Source of the DNA: Candidatus Thorarchaeota archaeon MP11T_1
GTDB taxonomy: Archaea > Asgardarchaeota > Thorarchaeia > Thorarchaeales > Thorarchaeaceae
Length of the DNA stretch: 8,174 nucleotides
Direction: 5' to 3'
Assembly: GCA_002825515.1 (NCBI GenBank)
Contig: PJET01000187.1
Coordinates: forward strand, 1 to 8,174
Of the stretch, positions 1-5,783 are shown in pieces. Numbering within the stretch: the stretch's first letter is position 1; the number at the start of each line of letters is the position of its first letter. The position numbers were made by a program, and so were the translations under genes. The notes below the pieces were generated by a model. It saw only the letters and a list, made by a program, of their open reading frames with translations, was not told the origin of the DNA and did not search any database.

Positions 1-91
1 CTTCATCACTAAATACTGATACAACCACTAAAGTAGATAGGAGTATCATTATAACAGTACCAATGAAGATGAGCCTGGTTTGGCTCCTCAT
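1..91 (-). CDS. N-terminus of an exported or membrane-anchored protein (partial, runs off left edge)
   Basis: Only the first 30 codons are present. Read on the minus strand from the ATG at 91 they give a short basic start (MRSQTR) followed by a strongly hydrophobic run (LIFIGTVIMILLSTLVVVSVF) and then SDE, which is a typical signal peptide or N-terminal membrane anchor. A strong SD, GGAGGT (109-104), lies 12 nt before this ATG, rather far. An in-frame ATG at 112 would add seven residues but has that SD inside its coding sequence, so I prefer 91. An AT-rich TATA-like site near 144-150 would put a transcript start about 30 nt upstream. The mature domain lies outside the window, so the function cannot be told. 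The gene is divergent from the nuclease gene at 282. Confidence 0.6.
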   Translation of the reverse strand, partial: MRSQTRLIFIGTVIMILLSTLVVVSVFSDE

Positions 92-252
92 AGATGGGCA
101 TATACCTCCCATTTATTCACTGCCTTGAATCTAAGTTGTTATTGAATTATGAATAAACATTCACATATTGATTAGTGATTTTTTTGCTGAATTACGCTTT
201 TCCTATCCAGCTAAATGTGTAATCTCCAGCTAATACCCACTGATTACCTGAG

Positions 253-260
253 AATATATT
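253..260 (+). promoter_or_regulatory. TATA box for a leaderless transcript of the nuclease gene
   Basis: The sequence AATATATT is centred about 25-26 bp before the ATG at 282. That is the usual distance from an archaeal TATA box to its transcription start, so the mRNA probably begins at or within a few bases of the start codon. No SD-like sequence lies between the box and the ATG, which agrees with a leaderless message. Positional inference only. Confidence 0.5.
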
Positions 261-281
261 GGATAAATCACAATCTTTTGT

Positions 282-737
282 ATGACATTTACGGACATTC
301 TAATCGGGCTCTCAATCGGTCTAATTCTAGCGGCATCAGTTTATCTCATTATGAAGATGCAGCTTCGTCATAAGATTACAATAGTAGAGAAGGAGTTTCG
401 TCAAATCTGGGCAGAACAAGAGTCCTCAATTCGAAAGGATGCTGCAGATAGAAGTCGCTATGTTCTGAAGGGCAAGATTGCTGAGCATTTAGTTCCAATG
501 TACAGGGACGTCTTCAAATATGATCCAGCTGATGCACGATTTATAGGGTCTCCAATTGACTATCTTATTTTCGATGGTTACACAGCAGTCAAAGATGGGA
601 ACTCAGACGAACCAATAACAGTCATTCTTGCTGATATCAAGACAGGTGATGCAAAACTGAATCGCACCGAACGGAAAATCAAAGAAGCAGTAGAACAAGG
701 CAGGGTGGCCTGGGAAACTATCCAGCTTGACTTCTAG
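282..737 (+). CDS. Membrane-anchored endonuclease distantly related to archaeal Holliday junction resolvases (PF10107-like)
   Basis: A 151-residue protein. Residues 5-24 form one hydrophobic helix, then a basic coiled-coil-like linker (25-56), then a nuclease domain (about 57-151). The domain shows the order expected of the PD-(D/E)xK fold in the family described as predicted secreted endonuclease related to Holliday junction resolvases: GKIAEHLVP with Glu68, SPIDYLIFDG with Asp93, and ILADIKTG with Asp118 and Lys120, followed by a basic amphipathic helix (R128-K134). The usual second acidic residue of the ExK motif is Asp here, a conservative change. Length matches the family. With the N-terminal helix in the membrane, the nuclease domain could face the cytoplasm or the outside; the basic residues straight after the helix favour the cytoplasm. 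The start is supported by the TATA spacing (leaderless). It ends 2 bp before the convergent gene at 740. Family assignment is fairly sure; the substrate is unknown. Confidence 0.8.
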   Translation: MTFTDILIGLSIGLILAASVYLIMKMQLRHKITIVEKEFRQIWAEQESSIRKDAADRSRYVLKGKIAEHLVPMYRDVFKYDPADARFIGSPIDYLIFDGYTAVKDGNSDEPITVILADIKTGDAKLNRTERKIKEAVEQGRVAWETIQLDF

Positions 738-739
738 TA

Positions 740-1051
740 CTACTCACAAAAGCACTCCTTCATGATTGCCTGCATGACGGCATCTTTCATAGATTGCTCC
801 TCGGGTATCCCAGTGATGTGTTGATCACAGACTTTGATAGTAGGCAACATTGTGACATCATCAGTTCTGCAACCACATTCAGACTCGGTTTCTACATCCA
901 CCTCTCTGATTGCAGTTATAGGCACTCCGAAGTTTGTCAGAGCTTCAATCAATATTTCCTCGGCTGCCTCACAAAATACACAGAACTCAGAGGTGTATAC
1001 TATTATGCAACTACATTTGCCACATGGTGTCTTCGTTACTGCACCAGACAT
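740..1051 (-). CDS. Cysteine-rich thioredoxin/glutaredoxin-fold protein
   Basis: A 103-residue protein with a thioredoxin-like layout. A first strand (IIVYTS, 16-21) leads to the redox motif C24-V-F-C27 and a helix. A second strand follows (AIREVDVET), then the cis-proline loop M68-L-P70-T, a last strand (IKVCD) and a final helix. This resembles small archaeal thioredoxins and glutaredoxins that reduce disulfides. It is odd in having ten cysteines: C10-x-x-C13-x-C15 at the N-terminus, the CxxC, C59-x-C61, C75, and C100-x-C102. The extra CxC/CxxC pairs could bind metal or form further disulfides. I chose the ATG at 1051 because GAGGT (1063-1059) sits 7 nt before it. The in-frame ATG at 1072 has only a weak purine stretch and would place that SD inside the gene. 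A TATA-like TTTATA (1108-1113) lies upstream. The gene is convergent with the nuclease gene, 2 bp apart. Confidence 0.75.
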   Translation of the reverse strand: MSGAVTKTPCGKCSCIIVYTSEFCVFCEAAEEILIEALTNFGVPITAIREVDVETESECGCRTDDVTMLPTIKVCDQHITGIPEEQSMKDAVMQAIMKECFCE

Positions 1052-1160
1052 AGATATTACCTCGGTCTTCATCGTTCTATCTCTTGTGGTTTCTCCAGAT
1101 TATTTAGTTTATATTCGCCTCTATAGTGAAATCTGGGATTATCAGAGCCGGTCCCAACTC

Positions 1161-1192
1161 TAACATATTAAATAATAGCAATTAATATGTTA
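1161..1192. repeat. Perfect 11-bp AT-rich inverted repeat
   Basis: TAACATATTAA (1161-1171) and TTAATATGTTA (1182-1192) are exact inverted copies around a 10-nt spacer. They lie between the end of the membrane-protein gene (stop at 1207) and the thioredoxin-like gene, both on the minus strand. The repeat could form a weak hairpin after the first gene, or be a dimeric operator upstream of the second. There is no U-run beside it, so a terminator role is doubtful. Nothing in the sequence decides between these. Confidence 0.5.
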
Positions 1193-1206
1193 TAACTGTT
1201 GTTATT

Positions 1207-1836
1207 TCATTCATTCGATGATTGGAAATCGGAGATAGACTCTTCGTCCTCTTCAATTTCGTCCTCAGGGATTGGTTCAGCCTCGGGGAACGTTGTGTCC
1301 TCCATTGATTCTTCCACAGGCGGAGGTGGAGCTGATGGTTGAGGTTTCTGAGAAGGCACTCTCATTGGAGCCTCTTTTGGTTTAAAGATCCTTGGATAGA
1401 TAGATCTCCCAATTAGACCGCCCAACGGACCAAAAATGATGGCCATCCCATAAACAATTGGGGCGAGTAAGATTAGCAATACGATGATCACTATAGTTTC
1501 AATCCATGGAACTGGTTCATCTGGAAATCTCAAACTGTATGAGAGTGATAATGACATTACAAGCCACATCATAGAGAGAATGTCTGTTGCTGAGATGGTG
1601 ATATCAGGGAAGAAGATTGCTGGAAATATCGCTAATAGTAAAACGCCCAATAGCTCAGTCAATATCCCTGCAACAAATCCTCCAGAAACGTCACCCGCAA
1701 GGATTCCGACTATGAAGACAATGAGAAAGAGAGTCCAAATCCCACCAAGATAAACTGACACCCATCCAAACATCATATCAGTAATGAACAAGATAATACC
1801 AATAATAATCGCAAATAGCATCTTCTTCCATTGCAT
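1207..1836 (-). CDS. Multi-span membrane protein with proline-rich acidic cytoplasmic tail, unknown function
   Basis: A 209-residue protein. The first 145 residues are almost entirely hydrophobic and fit about five membrane helices (roughly 6-24, 28-48, 54-77, 84-102 and 112-142). They include glycine-rich stretches GGIW, AGDVSGGFVAGI and FGPLGGLIG. The pattern recalls small archaeal membrane proteins of the DUF5518 type, but I cannot confirm a family. After a short basic segment (R144 to K154) the tail is rich in Pro and Ser (156-175), then strongly Glu/Asp-rich to the end, and looks disordered. The start is well supported: AGGAGG (1850-1845) lies 8 nt before the ATG. A TATA-like GTATAGA (1880-1874) would start the transcript around 1851, right at the SD. 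It is 78 bp downstream of the flavodoxin gene on the same strand but seems to have its own promoter. No catalytic motif is visible. Confidence 0.7.
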   Translation of the reverse strand: MQWKKMLFAIIIGIILFITDMMFGWVSVYLGGIWTLFLIVFIVGILAGDVSGGFVAGILTELLGVLLLAIFPAIFFPDITISATDILSMMWLVMSLSLSYSLRFPDEPVPWIETIVIIVLLILLAPIVYGMAIIFGPLGGLIGRSIYPRIFKPKEAPMRVPSQKPQPSAPPPPVEESMEDTTFPEAEPIPEDEIEEDEESISDFQSSNE

Positions 1837-1873
1837 AATGACTTCCTCCTAAATTACGCAAATCCAGAATTCA

Positions 1874-1880
1874 TCTATAC
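1874..1880 (-). promoter_or_regulatory. TATA box of the membrane-protein gene
   Basis: GTATAGA on the minus strand is centred about 26 bp before position 1851, where the AGGAGG SD begins. That predicts a very short leader of about 15 nt that is little more than the SD. Based on spacing only. Confidence 0.35.
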
Positions 1881-1914
1881 ACGGATGCTTATGAATTGTT
1901 AGCATATCAAGAAG

Positions 1915-2394
1915 CTATAACAAAATCTTCTGTCCAAACTCTTTCCCAAACTCTATCGCTTTTGACTCTTCATTCGTAGCAAGTGGTCCTTTCCGGCCAG
2001 TGACCTTGGCTGATATTCTCCCCTGAAGGGAAATCCCTGGAAGTTTCTCGAGTATAGTCGTTTCCAGCTTTGCGACAGCAACATCCTTGTTACCGCCAGT
2101 ATACGTATCAAATGCAGCACCAATCTTTGCCTTGAGATGAACTATAGCTGCTCTATCAATGAATCGAAGGAGATTCAAAGCTGGTCCTTGGTTATGGTTT
2201 GGACATCCAAATAGAATTGCATCATAATCGCAGAGATCATCGGTATGTATCTCTCCAGTCTTTTTGATTACACATTTCACTCCTTCAACCTTGTTAATGC
2301 CCTCGCAGATCGCCTCTGCAATCTTCTTTGTGTTGCCATAAACGCTTTCATAGACAATGATTGCTTTTTTCATGAACTGTCGCCGCTTGAACAA
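1915..2394 (-). CDS. Flavodoxin / flavodoxin-domain protein
   Basis: A 159-residue single-domain flavodoxin, an FMN-binding electron carrier in the cytoplasm. The first strand (KAIIVYES) leads into the FMN phosphate loop S17-V-Y-G-N-T22. The second FMN-contacting loop is FGCPNHNQGPALN (62-74). The third is the FDTYTGGNKD stretch (95-104), with conserved GAAFDTYTG. Length is normal for short-chain archaeal flavodoxins. The partner reductase is unknown and not in the window. The start is probably the TTG at 2394, because GGAGG (2408-2404) lies 9 nt before it. The family's usual start (MKKAIIVYES) is the in-frame ATG at 2373, which has no SD. If TTG is used, the protein gains a basic seven-residue leader. 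A TATA-like CTATAATAG (2481-2473) upstream would give a leader of about 55 nt. Divergent from the carboxypeptidase gene. Confidence 0.88.
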   Translation of the reverse strand: MFKRRQFMKKAIIVYESVYGNTKKIAEAICEGINKVEGVKCVIKKTGEIHTDDLCDYDAILFGCPNHNQGPALNLLRFIDRAAIVHLKAKIGAAFDTYTGGNKDVAVAKLETTILEKLPGISLQGRISAKVTGRKGPLATNEESKAIEFGKEFGQKILL

Positions 2395-2472
2395 TCTCGT
2401 TCTCCTCCTCTTATGTTCATTGTTTCAAATTGAGGTAGTGAAAACGGCGAGACATTACGTGAAACTAAACGG

Positions 2473-2481
2473 CTATTATAG
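2473..2481 (-). promoter_or_regulatory. TATA box of the flavodoxin gene
   Basis: CTATAATAG on the minus strand, in the 192-bp divergent region between flavodoxin and carboxypeptidase, is the best TATA match there. Its complement (CTATTATAG) is almost the same, so it could also serve the plus strand, though it is about 110 bp before the carboxypeptidase start. Inferred from sequence alone. Confidence 0.35.
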
Positions 2482-2573
2482 GGACTAAGGACACTGTGAA
2501 AGTCTGCTATTAGGTTCCAGAGCACATTATTGTCATGTGGAGCGCTTGGGAATCTAATCCTACTAGAAAAAAA

Positions 2574-2580
2574 GAGGTGA
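2574..2580 (+). promoter_or_regulatory. Ribosome binding site that points to an ATC start for the carboxypeptidase
   Basis: GAGGTGA follows a run of seven A residues and is the only strong SD upstream of the M14 gene. Counting 6 nt after it leads to the ATC codon at 2587, which opens the signal-peptide frame. The GTG inside the SD (2577) is in another frame and stops after seven codons. The first conventional in-frame start codon (GTG at 2656) is about 75 nt away from this SD. Confidence 0.55.
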
Positions 2581-2586
2581 GCAAAG

Positions 2587-4287
2587 ATCACACATACTAA
2601 ATCCAGATTTGTTCTACTCTCTCTGATAATTACACTGATTATCGCACCTGTTCAAGTGATGGCTTCAGAGCAGGCGGATACAACACCAGTCATAGAGAAA
2701 GTAGTTACACAATCAGTCACTCGGACGTGGGATGATATCTCATTGCTCTATGATGAGCAGTTTCATGACCCATCTGAGGTGGATGAGGAAATTGAAAACA
2801 TACACAGTCTAGTGCCTGAACTCGTAGATTTGGAGGTTATTGGTCAAAGCTACCAGGGTCGAAACTTAACATGTCTTCGAATTACAAACGAATTGAACAC
2901 TATTCAGAAGGCTAAGACACTTGTCGTTTCTCAACATCATGGTCGAGAACAGATTACCGTTGAAATGGCATTACGATTCATTCTCCATCTCCTCAACAAT
3001 TATGGGGTTGATGATACTATTACAGAGTATATCGATACCCAAGAAGTATACATCATTCCCACTCTCAATCCTGATGCTCTTGAGATCGTTATTAACCAAG
3101 GAAATCATTGGTTAAGAAAGAACCTGCGGCCGCTCGACAATGACGGTGATGGTCTCATCTCTGAGGATGATGTTGAGGATGTAGATGGTGATGGCTGGAT
3201 TTCTAATTTTCTCGTCTACGAAAAAGACTATCCAACAGAAGTTCCCGACATTAACGACTATGATTGGGAGTACTGGGAGGGAATTGACAACGACGAGGAT
3301 GGTCTAGTCAATGAAGATGAGGTAGGTCTTGTCGACCTCAATCGTAATTATGCTACATTCTGGGGCCTTAACGACCCTGACTTACTTAATCCGTTAACAC
3401 AGGTATATTGTGGAGCAGCACCATTTTCTGAACCGGAAACTCAAGCTTTCCGAGACTTTACTATGAACCATAGGTTTGCTATGGCATACTCATTACACTC
3501 AGGAATCAATGCAACCTACTTCCCAACTGATATATCAAACAACTGGCCTGAGAATCTACTTTACTATCAGATATGCCTTGATTTTGATGATATTCTACCG
3601 GAAGGGTTCAACGAGTATCTAGGATATCTACCTGAAGAATCCAAACTAGAAACTGCGTTGGGTGGCACCTGGGATGAGTGGATGTATTATGAGCGAGGCA
3701 CAACAGTACCCATTACACTCGAGTTATATCACAATGGCTCAGTAGACACCGAAGAGGCTCATGTAATCATCGAGAATAACAATACACACATCATCCGAGA
3801 GTGGAAAGGCATCTATGGCTACTTCAATCCGGTAGAGGACGAAATCAACTCCCTTTGGGAAGAGATGCTTGCTTCATTCTTGTATCTCCTCGAGATGACT
3901 CCTAGACTTGATGTGTCAATAACAGGCATATCTGGAGGGATTAAAGCAGGTGAAAGCATCTCCCTCTCAACTTTGACTGAGTGCCTTAGCCCTCGTCTTG
4001 GAAGTAAGGAGAGTGTGTTTATTCTAGACGAAGCTGGAGCTACTCTAGACTCCGTCATGGCTGTTGGAGGTGGACAATCTCTAACAGATCAGGCAACCAT
4101 TGTTCTCTCTGAGAACCTGACCAGCTCTGGTGTGAGTATTCTCTTTGGAAACAATTATACTGGTTTCACAGAGTTTGTGTTATCACTGGGACCCCCTGCA
4201 TCTCTTGATCCACTTCTCGTAGTTGTTGTTGCTGGAGTGGCTATTATGGCTCTCGTAGTTGTTGTCTACTTTGCTAAGAATCGATAA
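2587..4287 (+). CDS. Exported M14 zinc carboxypeptidase with C-terminal membrane anchor
   Basis: A metallocarboxypeptidase of family M14 that would remove C-terminal residues from peptides at the cell surface. Numbering from the GTG at 2656, the zinc ligands are H95 and E98 (HHGRE) and H281 (YSLHSG). Substrate-binding N229 and R230 are in VDLNRNY, and the catalytic Glu is E356 (ITLELY). Three Asp-rich loops resembling calcium-binding DxDxDG motifs (161-172, 175-183, 211-222) are inserted before LNRNY. A C-terminal beta-like domain (about 420-515) leads to one membrane helix (about 517-538) and a short basic tail (AKNR). The frame continues upstream of 2656 and encodes a clear signal peptide (THTKSR, hydrophobic FVLLSLIITLIIAPVQV, then MASEQA) but has no ATG, GTG or TTG there. 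The SD at 2574-2580 points to ATC at 2587, giving 566 residues. A standard gene caller would start at 2656 and lose the signal peptide. ATC may be a true rare start or a sequence error. Function is sure; the start is not. Confidence 0.9.
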   Translation: MTHTKSRFVLLSLIITLIIAPVQVMASEQADTTPVIEKVVTQSVTRTWDDISLLYDEQFHDPSEVDEEIENIHSLVPELVDLEVIGQSYQGRNLTCLRITNELNTIQKAKTLVVSQHHGREQITVEMALRFILHLLNNYGVDDTITEYIDTQEVYIIPTLNPDALEIVINQGNHWLRKNLRPLDNDGDGLISEDDVEDVDGDGWISNFLVYEKDYPTEVPDINDYDWEYWEGIDNDEDGLVNEDEVGLVDLNRNYATFWGLNDPDLLNPLTQVYCGAAPFSEPETQAFRDFTMNHRFAMAYSLHSGINATYFPTDISNNWPENLLYYQICLDFDDILPEGFNEYLGYLPEESKLETALGGTWDEWMYYERGTTVPITLELYHNGSVDTEEAHVIIENNNTHIIREWKGIYGYFNPVEDEINSLWEEMLASFLYLLEMTPRLDVSITGISGGIKAGESISLSTLTECLSPRLGSKESVFILDEAGATLDSVMAVGGGQSLTDQATIVLSENLTSSGVSILFGNNYTGFTEFVLSLGPPASLDPLLVVVVAGVAIMALVVVVYFAKNR

Positions 4288-4303
4288 TTGACGAAACATG
4301 TAC

Positions 4304-4328
4304 AGGAGGGGCGGTAGTTGCTCCTCCT
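4304..4328. terminator. GC-rich hairpin between convergent genes, possible shared terminator
   Basis: AGGAGGGGC (4304-4312) pairs with GCTCCTCCT (4320-4328) around a 7-nt loop, 9 bp with one G-U pair on the plus strand. It lies 17 bp after the carboxypeptidase stop and directly abuts the stop codon of the minus-strand gene at 4329. Its place in a 41-bp convergent gap suggests a shared 3' end. It has no U-run on either side, so termination is inferred from position and stability. Confidence 0.45.
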
Positions 4329-4559
4329 CTATCTACTATCCTCAAGAATCATCTCCAAACCCAATCCAGCTATTAGAAATCCAAGAAAAACGAATAGACA
4401 CACAGAAAGGGTCATTCCCATTGCTGCTCCCTCATATGGGAATGAAAGTCTTCCATCATATAATTGCTGAGCATAGGACAAAAGTGGAAATACGATAAAA
4501 GTACCCCCAGCTGCGAGGACCAAAGGCCCACGAAGTCCCAACGGTATCTTTTGGTTCAT
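4329..4559 (-). CDS. Small two-span membrane protein, unknown function
   Basis: A 76-residue protein with two hydrophobic segments. The first is about residues 13-29 (GPLVLAAGGTFIVFPLL). A short loop (QQLYDGRLSFPYEG) links it to the second, about 45-70 (AAMGMTLSVCLFVFLGFLIAGLGLEMIL), and the tail EDSR is short and acidic. I do not recognise the family. I chose the ATG at 4559 because GGAG (4569-4566) is 6 nt before it. An in-frame ATG at 4571 adds four residues but has no clear SD and overlaps this one. The gene is convergent with the carboxypeptidase across a hairpin, and 75 bp separate it from the next upstream minus-strand gene, so the two minus genes could share a transcript. The clean helix-loop-helix pattern and SD favour a real gene, but it is short. 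Confidence 0.55.
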   Translation of the reverse strand: MNQKIPLGLRGPLVLAAGGTFIVFPLLSYAQQLYDGRLSFPYEGAAMGMTLSVCLFVFLGFLIAGLGLEMILEDSR

Positions 4560-4634
4560 TCTAAGCTCCATCCCCAGAGATTAGTAAATTGTGTCAAGAG
4601 TAGCTTGAATGGAGAAAAAGCTAAGGACTAGGGG

Positions 4635-4964
4635 TCAGATTGCTGATGTGTCTATTGAAACCTCAAGATTTGCAGTATGTCTGAAAAAGACTCTCGTGCT
4701 ACGGCTAGTGACTCTCCGCACAACACGCTCGCTTGTCAAGCTCTCACTTACTATTTTGAATAACAACTCATCAAACCGGGACATAAGCGCGATCTCAATA
4801 TCACCTGTATGAGGATCTGCAGTTGGAGTGTCCCAAATAATCTCATAGTATGCAATTGAGTCGCCAACTGTCCGATTCCTTATACTCTGGACTATTACAT
4901 TGAGCGGCTCTAGGATTGTCTTTATGTAGGCCTTCTTGTCGCGCAACGGACCTTTCAGACTCAC
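4635..4964 (-). CDS. Unrecognised 109-residue cytoplasmic protein
   Basis: No signal peptide, membrane segment, cysteine motif or familiar catalytic motif is visible. The N-terminus reads as a strand (VSLKG), then a basic helix (LRDKKAYIKTILEPLNVIVQSIR), then strands (DSIAYYEIIWDT, GDIEIALMS) and a second helix (FDELLFKIVSESL). This alpha/beta order could be a ferredoxin-like fold; that is inference only. The C-terminal third is unusually basic (ERVVRRVTSRSTRVFFRH). The start is GTG at 4964, chosen because GGAG (4976-4973) is 8 nt before it; there is no ATG in the frame back to the preceding stop. A TATA-like GATATAAT (4995-4988) lies close upstream. Divergent from the LRR gene. Reality of the gene is likely because the opposite-strand frame gives an implausible protein, but its role is unknown. 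Confidence 0.55.
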   Translation of the reverse strand: MSLKGPLRDKKAYIKTILEPLNVIVQSIRNRTVGDSIAYYEIIWDTPTADPHTGDIEIALMSRFDELLFKIVSESLTSERVVRRVTSRSTRVFFRHTANLEVSIDTSAI

Positions 4965-5131
4965 TCGAACAACTCCAGAATTCGTGCATTATATCAAAAC
5001 ATCCCGCCAAATAACTTCACCTGAATAGGTTTGCTAATTTTACTAAGTTTGGATGTGTTTCGCGCAACAATCTTGAACACAAAATTAGAAACCTGCCCTC
5101 CATACCAGATTATAAGTAAGGACAGTATGTG

Positions 5132-5770
5132 ATGAACTTGAGAGAATCAGAAATGGAAGAGATTACCATCTGGAGTGAAACCAAGAAAGGCGGTAAAGTT
5201 GTTGAACGGTTCCTTCCAAATGCAACAGACATTAACCTAAGTGATAGACGTATCGCCACGATTGATTTGACCGCGCTCAAGCAATTTCCGAATATTGAGG
5301 TATTGACATTATCCGGAAATGAGATACAGAGCATAGACCTATCTCCTTTACGCGATTGTGAAATGCTTCTTGAGCTCTCACTAGGAGGAAATGAGATTGA
5401 ACATATTGAACTCTCCCCTCTAGAAGAGTGCAAAAGACTAATGCATCTCGGCCTGTCTTTCAACAGAATCAAAACGATAAATCTAACACCTCTGGCAAAA
5501 TGTAAGGACCTAAAGGCCCTTCATCTCTATGAAAACCAATTGGAGAATATTGACCTCTCAATCTTGAGTGGATGCAAGAAACTAAGAAACCTGACACTTG
5601 ACAAGAATCTGCTCGAAACTGTTGATGTTTCACCTCTCTTTCTCTGCCCCAACCTCGTCAAATTAGGTATTGATCAAAATGTCATTCCAACAGCTACCTC
5701 GAATCTTAAGACTGAATCAAAGGTGCCCATTGGGCTCAAACCATATCTTGCTGGTATCAAGTGGCTGTGA
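5132..5770 (+). CDS. Leucine-rich-repeat protein with 24-residue repeats
   Basis: A 212-residue protein with no signal peptide. After about 30 non-repeat residues (MEEITIWSETKKGGKVVERFLP) come one degenerate and six clear LRR units of exactly 24 residues, with consensus LxxLxLxxNxIxxIDLSPLxxC. The conserved Asn falls at 63, 87, 111, 135, 159 and 183. A Cys ends five of the units at 76, 100, 124, 148 and 172. Such units stack into a curved solenoid used for protein binding. LRR proteins of this style are common in Asgard archaea, but the partner here is unknown. The C-terminus (KVPIGLKPYLAGIKWL) may cap the solenoid. The start is uncertain. TAAGGA (5117-5122) supports ATG 5132, directly preceded by an in-frame GTG at 5129. 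A TATA-like TATAAG (5111-5116) would instead start the mRNA near 5140 and favour ATG 5153 (MEEITIW). It ends 13 bp before the convergent cysM gene. Confidence 0.85.
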   Translation: MNLRESEMEEITIWSETKKGGKVVERFLPNATDINLSDRRIATIDLTALKQFPNIEVLTLSGNEIQSIDLSPLRDCEMLLELSLGGNEIEHIELSPLEECKRLMHLGLSFNRIKTINLTPLAKCKDLKALHLYENQLENIDLSILSGCKKLRNLTLDKNLLETVDVSPLFLCPNLVKLGIDQNVIPTATSNLKTESKVPIGLKPYLAGIKWL

Positions 5771-5783
5771 GAATAGCTGTCAA

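Noticed and set aside
794..1163. Plus-strand open frames opposite the thioredoxin-like gene
   Set aside because: The minus frame has the CxxC and cis-Pro signatures and a well-spaced SD. The plus frames have neither.
2502..2572. GGTTCCAGAGC and nearby stems suggested a tRNA T-arm
   Set aside because: No acceptor stem, anticodon arm or 3' partner could be found; only a 5-bp CACAT/ATGTG hairpin remains.
2370..2591. Minus-strand open frame of 73 codons spanning the divergent flavodoxin/carboxypeptidase region
   Set aside because: It overlaps the 5' end of the flavodoxin gene in another frame and covers the promoter area; no SD or protein-like pattern.
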